This document shows, in pieces, positions 18,047 to 25,793 of a DNA stretch of 64,000 nucleotides. How positions within the stretch are numbered: the stretch's first letter is position 1; each line of letters starts with the position of its first letter. Location: positions 62,001 to 126,000 of the forward strand of contig NZ_SNXW01000004.1 in assembly GCF_004362855.1 (NCBI RefSeq). Reading direction: 5' to 3'. Under the pieces are notes generated by a model. The model had not been told where the DNA came from and did no database searches. It saw only the letters and a program-made list of their open reading frames with translations. A program made the translations under genes and the position numbers. This stretch comes from Aquabacterium commune. Lineage in GTDB: Bacteria; Pseudomonadota; Gammaproteobacteria; Burkholderiales; Burkholderiaceae_C.

Positions 18047-19609
18047 ATGATTGAGGTTGAAAACACCCTGATCGAGCACATGGGCCTGGCCGACCTGGCG
18101 GTGAACCTGCCGCGCGCGGTGCGCTGGCAGCGGCTGGTCGGGCAGCTCAAGGCGCAGTTCGCGTGCGATGCCGTCGTGCTGCTGCAGGAAGAAGACGGGG
18201 CCTTGCGCCCGGTGGCCGCCGAGGGGCTCAACCGCGAGGCCTTGGGGCGGGCCTTCGAGGTGGCGCAGCACCCGCGCCTGTCAACGATCTTGCTCAGCCG
18301 CGACGTGGTGCACTTCGAGCACGCCAGCACCTTGCCCGACCCCTACGACGGCTTGGTCGAAGGCATGGCCGGGCACCCGCTGCCCGTGCACGACTGCATG
18401 GGTGCGAGCGTGCACATCGACGGGCGGCGCTGGGGTGTCCTGACGCTGGACGCCCTGCAGACGGGCGCGTTTGGCACGTCGGCGCGAGAGGCTTTGAAGG
18501 CTTGCCTGCCGCTGGTGGCCGCGGCGGTGCGCGTCAGCCTGCTGGAGCAAGAGGTGCAGGTGCTGCGGCAAGCCCGCGTGACGGCATCAGTCGGGGTGGA
18601 CGCCCCCACGCCTGGCACGCGCACGGGCATCATCGGCCACAGCACGGCCTTGCAGCAGGTGCTGCACGAGGTGGACGTGGTGGCGCAGTCCGACCTGCCG
18701 GTGTTGCTGATGGGCGAGACGGGCACGGGCAAGGAGCTGTTCGCGCAGCGCGTGCACGAACGCTCGGCTCGGGCCAAGGGGCCGATGGTGCACGTCAACT
18801 GCGCGGCGCTGCCGGAGTCCCTGGCCGAGAGCGAACTCTTCGGCCACGTGCGGGGCGCGTTCTCGGGCGCGACCACCGACCGGGCCGGGCGCTTCGAGGC
18901 GGCGCGCGGCGGCACCATCTTCCTCGACGAGGTGGGCGAGCTGCCGCTGAGCATCCAGGCCAAGCTGCTGCGCACCCTGCAGAACGGCGAGGTGCAGCGC
19001 CTGGGCGCCGACAAGCCCGTGAAGGTGGACGTGCGCGCGGTGGCCGCCACCAACCGGGTCTTGAAGGACGCGGTGAGCCAGGGCGTTTTCCGCGCCGACC
19101 TGTACCATCGGCTGTCGGTTTACCCCATCCACGTGCCACCGCTGCGCGAGCGCGGTGACGACGTGCTGCTGCTGGCGGGGCACTTCCTGGAGGTCAACCG
19201 GGCGCGGCTGGGCATGCGCAGCCTGCGACTGGACGCGGCGGCAGAGGCCGCGCTGCTGCGCTACAGCTGGCCCGGCAATGTGCGCGAGCTGGAGCACGTC
19301 ATGGGACGGGCGGCGCTCAAGCTGCTGAGCCGGGGCGTGAACCGGCGCGACATCGTGACCCTGACCGAGGACCTGCTGGACCTGGAGGCTGGGCCGCTGA
19401 CATCTTTGCGTCCAGCCCCGGTCCTGCCTGCTGAAGAGGCGGCCGACCCCATCCACCGCGGCTTGCGCGCCCAGGTGGCGCAACTGGAGCAGCAGCTGGT
19501 GCAGCAGGCTCTGCAGGCGTCCAAGGGCAACTGGGCCGAGGCGGCGCGGCGGCTGGGCATTGATGCGAGCAACCTGCACAAGCTGGCGAGGCGCTTGGGG
19601 GTGAAATGA
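18047..19609 (+). CDS. norR: NO-responsive sigma-54 activator NorR
   Basis: The 520-residue regulator has an N-terminal GAF domain (about 1-180) that in the family binds NO at a non-haem iron, an AAA+ domain (Walker A GETGTGKE; Walker B GGTIFLDEVGEL) and a C-terminal Fis-type helix-turn-helix (NWAEAARRLGIDASNLHKLARRLG). The sigma-54 contact loop, normally GAFTGA, reads GAFSGA at about 270-275, a conservative T-to-S change. Start at ATG 18047 rather than GTG 18041. It is divergent from ytfE and presumably activates it when NO is present. Confidence 0.93.
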   Translation: MIEVENTLIEHMGLADLAVNLPRAVRWQRLVGQLKAQFACDAVVLLQEEDGALRPVAAEGLNREALGRAFEVAQHPRLSTILLSRDVVHFEHASTLPDPYDGLVEGMAGHPLPVHDCMGASVHIDGRRWGVLTLDALQTGAFGTSAREALKACLPLVAAAVRVSLLEQEVQVLRQARVTASVGVDAPTPGTRTGIIGHSTALQQVLHEVDVVAQSDLPVLLMGETGTGKELFAQRVHERSARAKGPMVHVNCAALPESLAESELFGHVRGAFSGATTDRAGRFEAARGGTIFLDEVGELPLSIQAKLLRTLQNGEVQRLGADKPVKVDVRAVAATNRVLKDAVSQGVFRADLYHRLSVYPIHVPPLRERGDDVLLLAGHFLEVNRARLGMRSLRLDAAAEAALLRYSWPGNVRELEHVMGRAALKLLSRGVNRRDIVTLTEDLLDLEAGPLTSLRPAPVLPAEEAADPIHRGLRAQVAQLEQQLVQQALQASKGNWAEAARRLGIDASNLHKLARRLGVK

Positions 19610-19637
19610 AGCGCGAGGCCGAGGGGAGGCGATGGGG

Positions 19638-19651
19638 TTGAGCGCCGTCAA
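19638..19651. promoter_or_regulatory. FNR/Anr/Dnr-type box upstream of nrdD
   Basis: TTGAG-CGCC-GTCAA matches the dyad TTGAT-N4-RTCAA at 9 of 10 positions. Its centre is about 84 bp upstream of the nrdD ATG, so with a -41.5 placement the transcript would start near 19,686. Oxygen-responsive activation is inferred. Confidence 0.5.
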
Positions 19652-19728
19652 AACCCTTCCCGCAGCATGTCGAAACACTGCCTCTGGTGGCTGGCGCCTG
19701 TGTCAGCCACTGAATGCGTGGAGACAGC

Positions 19729-21786
19729 ATGCCGACCAGCGCCAGCCAGCCCGCCGAGAAAAACGCCGAGGCCCCCCGCGCCACGCCCGTGGCCGTCTTC
19801 AAACGCAATGGGGGCACGGCCGGCTTTCAGCCCGAACGCATCGCGCGGGCCATCGCTGCGGCGGGGGAGGCCACGCAGGCCTTCGATGTCGATGAAGCCT
19901 GGCGCCTGACCGACGCCGTCATCCAGCGCCTGGGCGTGCGCGTGCCCACGGTCGAGCAGGTCCAGGACGAGGTCGAGCAGGTGCTGATCGACGCCGGCCA
20001 CACGCAGGCCGCGCGGGCCTACATCGTTTACCGCGAGCAGCACCGCGCCTTGCGCGAAGACCGCCGCACCGCGGTCGATGTCGAGCGCTCGGTCAACGAG
20101 TACCTGCACCGGCAGGACTGGCGCATCCACGCCAACGCCAACCAGGGCTATTCGCTGGGCGGGCTCATCCTCAATGTGTCGGGCAAGGTGATCGCCAACT
20201 ACTGGCTCAGCCACGTTTACCCGCCGCAGGTCGGACAAGCGCACCGCGACGCCGACTTCCACATCCACGACCTCGACATGCTCTCGGGCTACTGCGCGGG
20301 CTGGTCGCTGCGCACGCTGCTGCACGAGGGCCTGAACGGCGTGCCGGGCAAGGTGGAGGCGGGGCCGCCCCAGCACCTGTCGTCGGCTGTGGGGCAGATC
20401 GTCAACTTCCTGGGCACGCTGCAGAACGAGTGGGCTGGGGCGCAGGCCTTCAGCTCCTTCGACACCTACCTGGCGCCCTACATCCGCAAAGATGGCCTGG
20501 CCTACGAGCAGGTGCGCCAGTGCCTGCAAGAGCTCGTCTACAACCTCAACGTGCCTTCGCGCTGGGGCACGCAAACACCGTTCACCAACCTGACGTTTGA
20601 CTGGGTCTGCCCTGAGGACCTGCGCGAGCAGGTGCCCGTGATCGGCGGTGTGGAGATGCCATTTGCCTATGGCGACCTGCAGGCCGAGATGGACATGGTC
20701 AACCGCGCCTACATCGACGTGATGATGGCGGGCGATGCGCGCGGGCGGGCCTTCACCTTTCCGATCCCGACCTACAACATCACGAAGGACTTCGACTGGG
20801 ACCACCCCAACACCGATGCTCTGTTCGAGATGACGGCCAAGTACGGCCTGCCTTACTTCCAGAACTTCGTGAACTCGGAGCTGCAGCCGCACATGATCCG
20901 CTCGATGTGCTGCCGATTGCAGCTTGACTTGCGCGAACTGCTCAAGCGCGGCAACGGCCTGTTTGGCTCGGCCGAGCAGACCGGGTCGCTGGGCGTGGTG
21001 ACGCTGAATTGCGCCCGGCTGGGCTTCCTGCACACGGGCGACGAGGCCGGCCTGCTGACCCGCACCGACCACCTGCTGCAGCTCGCCAGCCAGAGCCTGG
21101 AGATCAAGCGCAAGGTCATTCAAGGGCACATGGACGCGGGCCTGTTCCCGTACACCAAGCGCTATCTGGGCACGCTGCGCAACCACTTCGCCACCATCGG
21201 CGTGAACGGCATCAACGAGATGGTGCGCAACTTCACGGGTGACCTGGAAGACATCACCACGCCTTGGGGCGAGGCCTTCGCGCTGCGCTACCTCGACCAC
21301 ATCCGCGAGCGCATCACGGCCATGCAGGAAGCCACGGGCCACCTCTACAACCTGGAGGCCACGCCGGCCGAGGGCACGACCTACCGCTTCGCCAAGGAGG
21401 ACCGCGTGCGCTTCCCCGGCATCCTGCAGGCTGGCACGGTGGACGAGCCTTACTACACGAACTCGTCGCAGTTGCCGGTGGGCTTTTGCGACGACCCCTT
21501 CGAGGCCCTGGCGCGGCAAGAGGCCCTGCAACGCAAGTACACCGGCGGCACGGTGCTGCACCTGTACCTGGGCGAGCGGGTGTCGTCGGCGCAGGCCTGC
21601 AAGAACCTGGTGCGGCGTGCGTTGTCACGCTTCCGCTTGCCCTACATCACCATCACGCCGACCTTCTCGATTTGCCCGACGCACGGCTACTTGGCGGGCG
21701 AGCACGCCTTCTGCCCGCGTTGCGACGAAGAAGCTTTGGCGCGGCGCCAGGCTTCGGGCAACGCCACTTCGCCCAACCCGGCGTGA
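19729..21786 (+). CDS. nrdD: anaerobic ribonucleoside-triphosphate reductase, main polypeptide lacking the glycyl-radical tail
   Basis: The product is the 685-residue body of the class III (oxygen-sensitive) ribonucleotide reductase. It has an N-terminal ATP-cone (about 12-105, FKRNGGTAGFQPERIARAI) and the NrdD catalytic barrel, and ends with part of the zinc region: ICPTHGYLAGEHAFCPRCDEE. Normally a fourth Cys and the glycyl-radical segment RVxGY follow within about 20 residues. Here the frame stops and that segment is encoded by a separate ORF 40 bp downstream. Start at ATG 19729 with GGAG upstream. It is followed by the tail ORF and nrdG. Confidence 0.92.
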   Translation: MPTSASQPAEKNAEAPRATPVAVFKRNGGTAGFQPERIARAIAAAGEATQAFDVDEAWRLTDAVIQRLGVRVPTVEQVQDEVEQVLIDAGHTQAARAYIVYREQHRALREDRRTAVDVERSVNEYLHRQDWRIHANANQGYSLGGLILNVSGKVIANYWLSHVYPPQVGQAHRDADFHIHDLDMLSGYCAGWSLRTLLHEGLNGVPGKVEAGPPQHLSSAVGQIVNFLGTLQNEWAGAQAFSSFDTYLAPYIRKDGLAYEQVRQCLQELVYNLNVPSRWGTQTPFTNLTFDWVCPEDLREQVPVIGGVEMPFAYGDLQAEMDMVNRAYIDVMMAGDARGRAFTFPIPTYNITKDFDWDHPNTDALFEMTAKYGLPYFQNFVNSELQPHMIRSMCCRLQLDLRELLKRGNGLFGSAEQTGSLGVVTLNCARLGFLHTGDEAGLLTRTDHLLQLASQSLEIKRKVIQGHMDAGLFPYTKRYLGTLRNHFATIGVNGINEMVRNFTGDLEDITTPWGEAFALRYLDHIRERITAMQEATGHLYNLEATPAEGTTYRFAKEDRVRFPGILQAGTVDEPYYTNSSQLPVGFCDDPFEALARQEALQRKYTGGTVLHLYLGERVSSAQACKNLVRRALSRFRLPYITITPTFSICPTHGYLAGEHAFCPRCDEEALARRQASGNATSPNPA

Positions 21787-21826
21787 TGCCCCCCGCACTG
21801 TTCCTACACCGCCCGAAGGAGGCCCC

Positions 21827-22057
21827 ATGACCTGCACCGCACGCACCCTTGACGCCCCCCACCCGCTGCTGGCCGAACACGAGCGCCAGCGATGCGAGGT
21901 CTGGACCCGGGTGATGGGCTATCACCGACCCATGGCCTCGTTCAACGTGGGCAAGAAGGGGGAGTTCCATGAACGACAGTATTTCGCCGAGCCCGGCCGA
22001 TCGGCTGGCGACGCCGGTGACCGAATCGAAAGTCACGCTCAGGTTTGCGCCGATTGA
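21827..22057 (+). CDS. detached glycyl-radical domain of NrdD
   Basis: This 76-residue ORF contains RCEVWTRVMGYHRPMASFN followed by GKKGEFHERQYF, the normal C-terminus of class III ribonucleotide reductases. The Gly in RVMGY is the predicted radical site and the preceding Cys would complete the zinc site begun by nrdD. It has its own strong Shine-Dalgarno (AAGGAGG, 5 nt before the ATG) and is in a different frame from nrdD. Its last 89 bp overlap nrdG in another frame. About 27 residues after FAE are unlike the family and probably a by-product of the overlap. The two proteins must associate for activity, rather as GrcA/YfiD complements pyruvate formate-lyase (inference). Confidence 0.85.
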   Translation: MTCTARTLDAPHPLLAEHERQRCEVWTRVMGYHRPMASFNVGKKGEFHERQYFAEPGRSAGDAGDRIESHAQVCAD

Positions 22058-22763
22058 GCCCCGCCTGATCCCACCGCTGGACGTCGGGGGCTTCACGCCC
22101 CTGAGCACCACCGACTGGCCGGGCCAACTGGCCGCGGTGGTGTTCGTGCAGGGCTGCCCCTGGCGTTGCCACTATTGCCACAATTCCTCGCTGCAACCGC
22201 GCCAGTCGGAGTGCGGGCGCGACGCCCTTGCCTGGGGCAAGGTGCTGGACACCTTGAAGCAACGCCAGGGCCTGCTCGATGGCGTGGTGTTCAGCGGCGG
22301 CGAGCCCACGCTGGATGCGGCGCTGGCGCCGGCCATGCGCGAGGTGCGCGAGCTCGGCTTCATGGTGGGCCTGCACACGGCGGGCCTGTACCCGCAGCGG
22401 CTGGCGACGCTCCTTCCCCTGCTGGACTGGGTGGCCCTGGACATCAAGACCGAGTTCGAGGACTACAAGGCGATCACCTCGGTACCGCGCAGCGGTGAAC
22501 CGGTGCGCGAAAGCCTGGCCCTGGTGCTGGCCAGCGGCAAGGCGCACGAGCTGCGCACGACCTGGCACCCCGATTTGATCTCTGAGGCCGCTTTGATGCG
22601 CATGGCGCGCATGCTCAAGTCCGCGGGCGCGCAGCACTGGGTGCTGCAAGGCTACCGGGCCACGCCGGTGACCGAGGCCACGCTGGGTTCGGTCGAGCGC
22701 ACGCCGCCCGATGCGCTGGTGGCGAAGCTGCGCCACATCGGGCCGGCGCTCAGCGTCCGGTGA
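21969..22763 (+). CDS. nrdG: anaerobic ribonucleotide reductase activating protein (radical SAM)
   Basis: The 264-residue radical-SAM enzyme would generate the glycyl radical on the small NrdD piece. The [4Fe-4S] motif CPWRCHYC (CxxxCxxC) lies near residue 60, followed by FSGGEPTLD. The form is the longer NrdG/PflA-like type, not the roughly 150-residue enterobacterial NrdG. The ATG at 21969 has GGGGGAG just upstream. It overlaps the glycyl-radical ORF by 89 bp, consistent with coupled translation. Confidence 0.9.
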   Translation: MNDSISPSPADRLATPVTESKVTLRFAPIEPRLIPPLDVGGFTPLSTTDWPGQLAAVVFVQGCPWRCHYCHNSSLQPRQSECGRDALAWGKVLDTLKQRQGLLDGVVFSGGEPTLDAALAPAMREVRELGFMVGLHTAGLYPQRLATLLPLLDWVALDIKTEFEDYKAITSVPRSGEPVRESLALVLASGKAHELRTTWHPDLISEAALMRMARMLKSAGAQHWVLQGYRATPVTEATLGSVERTPPDALVAKLRHIGPALSVR

Positions 22764-22777
22764 GCTGTGCCGGGTGA

Positions 22778-23485
22778 TCAGCGACCGCCCCAACGGGCAT
22801 CGATCTCGTTGAAGATGGATTGCTCGTCGGGCGGGGCGTCCTGAGGCGCATCCTGGTAAGGCCCGGTGCCGCTGTGCTCCGATTGCGATGCCGGCAGGAA
22901 CTGGCCGGTCTGCACATCGAAGACATGCACTTCGCCGTCTTCGATGACGTAGTGCCAGCCGTGCAGCGTCACCTCGCGCTTCTCGACGCGCTCGCGCACC
23001 ATGGGGTAGTCCATCAGGCGTTCGAGCTGCAGCACCACGGCGCGTTGCTCGGTGCGGCACAAGGCCTCGGGCGTCACCTGCACGGGCAGGGCGGCTTCGC
23101 GCGCCAGGTCCAGCCAGGCGCGCAAGTTCTTGGCCTCTGCGGGCACCTCTTCGTACAAAGCCTTCATCGCACCGCAATGCGAGTGTCCACAGACCACGAT
23201 GCGCGACACCTTCAGGTTGAGCATCGCGAATTCGATGGCAGCTGCCGTGCCGTGCAGGCCATGCAGGCCGTCGTAGGGCGGCACCAGCGCACCCACGTTG
23301 CGCACGATGAAGAGCTCGCCCGGGCCCGCGCCGGTCAGCAGGTAGGGCACCAGGCGCGAGTCCGAGCAGCCGATGAACAGCGTGGTCGGGTGCTGCCCGT
23401 CCGTCACCAGGCTCTGGAAGCGCGACTGGTGCTGCGGGAAGAAGTCGGTGTGGAAGTGCCTCAGGCGTTGCAGCAGGTCGTCCAT
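22778..23485 (-). CDS. can: beta-class carbonic anhydrase
   Basis: The enzyme interconverts CO2 and bicarbonate. In the 235-residue product the zinc ligands are predicted as Cys40 (GCSDSR), His101 and Cys104 (CGHSHCGA), with the Asp42-Arg44 dyad intact. The C-terminal 25 residues are Pro/Asp/Gln-rich. Start at ATG 23485. It lies only 16 bp downstream of the parvulin gene on the same strand, so it is probably the last gene of the nar transcription unit. Confidence 0.95.
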   Translation of the reverse strand: MDDLLQRLRHFHTDFFPQHQSRFQSLVTDGQHPTTLFIGCSDSRLVPYLLTGAGPGELFIVRNVGALVPPYDGLHGLHGTAAAIEFAMLNLKVSRIVVCGHSHCGAMKALYEEVPAEAKNLRAWLDLAREAALPVQVTPEALCRTEQRAVVLQLERLMDYPMVRERVEKREVTLHGWHYVIEDGEVHVFDVQTGQFLPASQSEHSGTGPYQDAPQDAPPDEQSIFNEIDARWGGR

Positions 23486-23501
23486 GGGCCGTGCTCCCGC
23501 G

Positions 23502-24326
23502 TCACTGCAGCAGGGGCGAGGTGGCGGCGTCCAGGTCGGCGCCTGCGACCCCGTGGCGTCCGGCCAGCACGGCACAGGCTTGCTTGAGCGCGGTGGCGAA
23601 GGCCTGCTGGCGCAGCGACTGCGCCACGGCGTCCTGCACCTGCTCAAAAGCGGGCTGCACACCGGCCTCGCGCGCTTGCACCTCGACCACGTGCAGGCCG
23701 AAGCGGCTGTGCACCAGGCGGGGCAGCACGCCGATGTGGGCCTGGGCTTCGTCCTGGCCGAAGAGTTCGCGGGCGAACTCGGGGGCGCAGTCGGTGGCCT
23801 TCAGCCAGCCGCGTTCGTCACCCAGTGCGCCACCCAGTTCACCCGAGGGGCAGTTGGACACGGTGCGGGCCGTGTCTGCGAAGGTCTCGGGGGCCGCACG
23901 CACCGCCACCAGTACCTGTTCGGCGCGTTGGCGCAGGGCCTGGACGTCCACGCCGGGCGTCACGGCGAACAGGATGTGGCGGGCCTGCACGCGCTCGCCT
24001 TGGGCATAGCGGGCCGGGTGAGCGGCGTGGAAGCGCCGGCTGGCGGCCTCATCGGGCTCCGGCACCTGGATGGCCTGGTCCAGCCAGCGGTCGATGGCGT
24101 CGGCCGCGGCTTCGCTGATGACGCCATCGCTGGGCGGCGGGTCATCGGCAGACAGCAGGCCATCTTCGATGGCGGCCAGGCGCAGCAGGGCCAGGCTGGC
24201 CAGCTGGCGCCGCTCGGCTTCGGTCAGCTGATCTGGCTGCGGGTGCAGAACGTCGTCGCCCACGCGCAGGGCGCGGGCGGCTTCGGCGGAGGCGTCGGAG
24301 GAGGTGCTCAGGGGGGCGGTGTGCAT
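23502..24326 (-). CDS. parvulin-type peptidyl-prolyl isomerase in the nar operon
   Basis: The 274-residue product has an N-terminal helical region and a PpiC/rotamase domain (about 115-215: RVQARHILFAV, PSGELGGALGDERGWL, VVHSRFGLHVVEV-like). No signal peptide or membrane segment is evident, suggesting cytoplasmic action. It follows narI by 33 bp. Parvulins in this position are frequent in betaproteobacterial nar operons and are thought to help nitrate reductase folding; that role is inferred from context. Confidence 0.85.
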   Translation of the reverse strand: MHTAPLSTSSDASAEAARALRVGDDVLHPQPDQLTEAERRQLASLALLRLAAIEDGLLSADDPPPSDGVISEAAADAIDRWLDQAIQVPEPDEAASRRFHAAHPARYAQGERVQARHILFAVTPGVDVQALRQRAEQVLVAVRAAPETFADTARTVSNCPSGELGGALGDERGWLKATDCAPEFARELFGQDEAQAHIGVLPRLVHSRFGLHVVEVQAREAGVQPAFEQVQDAVAQSLRQQAFATALKQACAVLAGRHGVAGADLDAATSPLLQ

Positions 24327-24359
24327 GGGGGTCTCCCGGGTGAGGTCCGTGGGGGCTGT

Positions 24360-25061
24360 TCAGCGCGGCAGGCCAGTGCGGCGGCTGCGCACCAACTGCC
24401 AAGGGCGTGCCACATAGCCCACCGAGGCAAAGCCGCTCCAGACATGCACCAGGCGGGTGAAGGGGAAGATGATGAACAGCGTCATGCCGGCCACCATGTG
24501 CACCTTGAAGACCAGCGAGACATCGGCGATCAGGCTGGCCGCGTCGCCACGGAAGGTGACGATGTGCTGCGCCCAGGCCATCAGCTTGAGCATGGTCTCG
24601 CCGTCGCGGTGCGCCAGCGACAGGGGCACGGTGGACAGGCCCAGCAACAACGTGCCCAGGATCCAGAACAGCACGAGGAAGTCGCGCGGCTTGCTGGTGG
24701 CGCGCACGCGCTCGTTGCCCAGGCGGCGGGCGATCAGCAGCAGCAGGCCGACCAGGCCCACAACGCCCAGGATGCCGCCGGCCACCACGGCCAGCATCTG
24801 CTTTTGCCCGGCGCTGATGCCCAGTGCGTGCACCAGGTTGGCCGGTGTCAGCATGCCGAAGAAGTGCCCGAAGAACAGGCCGATGATGCCCAGGTGGAAG
24901 AGGTTGGAGCCCGCGCGCAACATGCCGGTGGACAGCATCTGGCTCGACTCGCTGCGCCAGGTGTACTGGTCGCGGTCAAAGCGCACCAAGCTGCCCAGCA
25001 GGAAGACGACCATGGCGATGTAGGGGTAGATGCCGAAGAAGAATTGGTGGGTGAGGCTCAT
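24360..25061 (-). CDS. narI: respiratory nitrate reductase gamma subunit
   Basis: NarI is the membrane cytochrome b that passes electrons from quinol to NarGH. The 233-residue protein has five hydrophobic segments. Candidate haem-ligand histidines are in FHLGIIGLFFGHFFG and in VFKVHMVAGMTLFII with RLVHVW. ATG 25061 is preceded by GAGGAG. It starts one base after the narJ stop codon. Confidence 0.96.
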   Translation of the reverse strand: MSLTHQFFFGIYPYIAMVVFLLGSLVRFDRDQYTWRSESSQMLSTGMLRAGSNLFHLGIIGLFFGHFFGMLTPANLVHALGISAGQKQMLAVVAGGILGVVGLVGLLLLIARRLGNERVRATSKPRDFLVLFWILGTLLLGLSTVPLSLAHRDGETMLKLMAWAQHIVTFRGDAASLIADVSLVFKVHMVAGMTLFIIFPFTRLVHVWSGFASVGYVARPWQLVRSRRTGLPR

Positions 25062-25062
25062 C

Positions 25063-25791
25063 TCATGCTCCTCGTTGAGGGGTGGAGGCGGATGCGCGCG
25101 GCGTGCGCACGATGTGGATGGGTTGCGGCTGGTCGGCGCGTTGCTGGCCGCGGCTGGCGCAGCCATCGAAGGCGGCGGGCTCCGCCCAGGCGTCATCGAG
25201 GGCCTCGTCTTCGGGCACCTCGGTGGGCGCGATGGCGTGGCCCATCAGCTCCAGCACGGCCGCCGGGACGTGTGCGTACAGGCTGCGGCGTTTGAGCAGC
25301 GCCGCGTACAGCGCGTTGAGGATGTGGGCGAACTCGCCCGTGAAGCCCTGTGCTGCGCTGGCGTCCAGCGTGGAGGCGAACTCCATGACCAGGGGCAGGT
25401 GGTCGGGCAGCTCGCCGCCGTTGTCGGGCTTGAGCCGCAGGCCGGCCTGCTCGTAGGTCTGCACGAGGTCCACCATGGCCTGGCCCCGCTCGCGCGAGTC
25501 GCCGTGCACGTGCTCGAACAGGTGCAGCGAGGTGGCGCGGCCGCGGTCGAACAGCTCGACGTAGTCGGACTCGACCTCGTAGGCGTCGCTCGCTGACAGT
25601 TGCGACACCAGCCGCTGCAGGCCGGCCAGCCGAGCCTCGCTCAGGCCTGGTTCGGCGTGCAGCGCGTCCAGCAACTCACCGAGGTGCGCGCGCAGTTCGG
25701 CATCGGGGTAGGCCAGCAGGCGTGCCAGGGCCCGCAGGCTGCGCGCCGGGGTCGGAGCGGGGGTCTTGAAGTGGTTCAACAGGCTGCTCAT
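25063..25791 (-). CDS. narJ: nitrate reductase molybdenum-cofactor assembly chaperone
   Basis: The 242-residue NarJ/TorD-family chaperone binds immature NarG for cofactor insertion and is absent from the final complex. Conserved features include LARLLAYPD, YVELFDRGRATSLHLFEHVHGDSRERGQAM and the acidic helix around DLVQTYEQAGL. Located between narH (2-bp gap) and narI. Confidence 0.95.
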   Translation of the reverse strand: MSSLLNHFKTPAPTPARSLRALARLLAYPDAELRAHLGELLDALHAEPGLSEARLAGLQRLVSQLSASDAYEVESDYVELFDRGRATSLHLFEHVHGDSRERGQAMVDLVQTYEQAGLRLKPDNGGELPDHLPLVMEFASTLDASAAQGFTGEFAHILNALYAALLKRRSLYAHVPAAVLELMGHAIAPTEVPEDEALDDAWAEPAAFDGCASRGQQRADQPQPIHIVRTPRASASTPQRGA

Positions 25792-25793
25792 GC

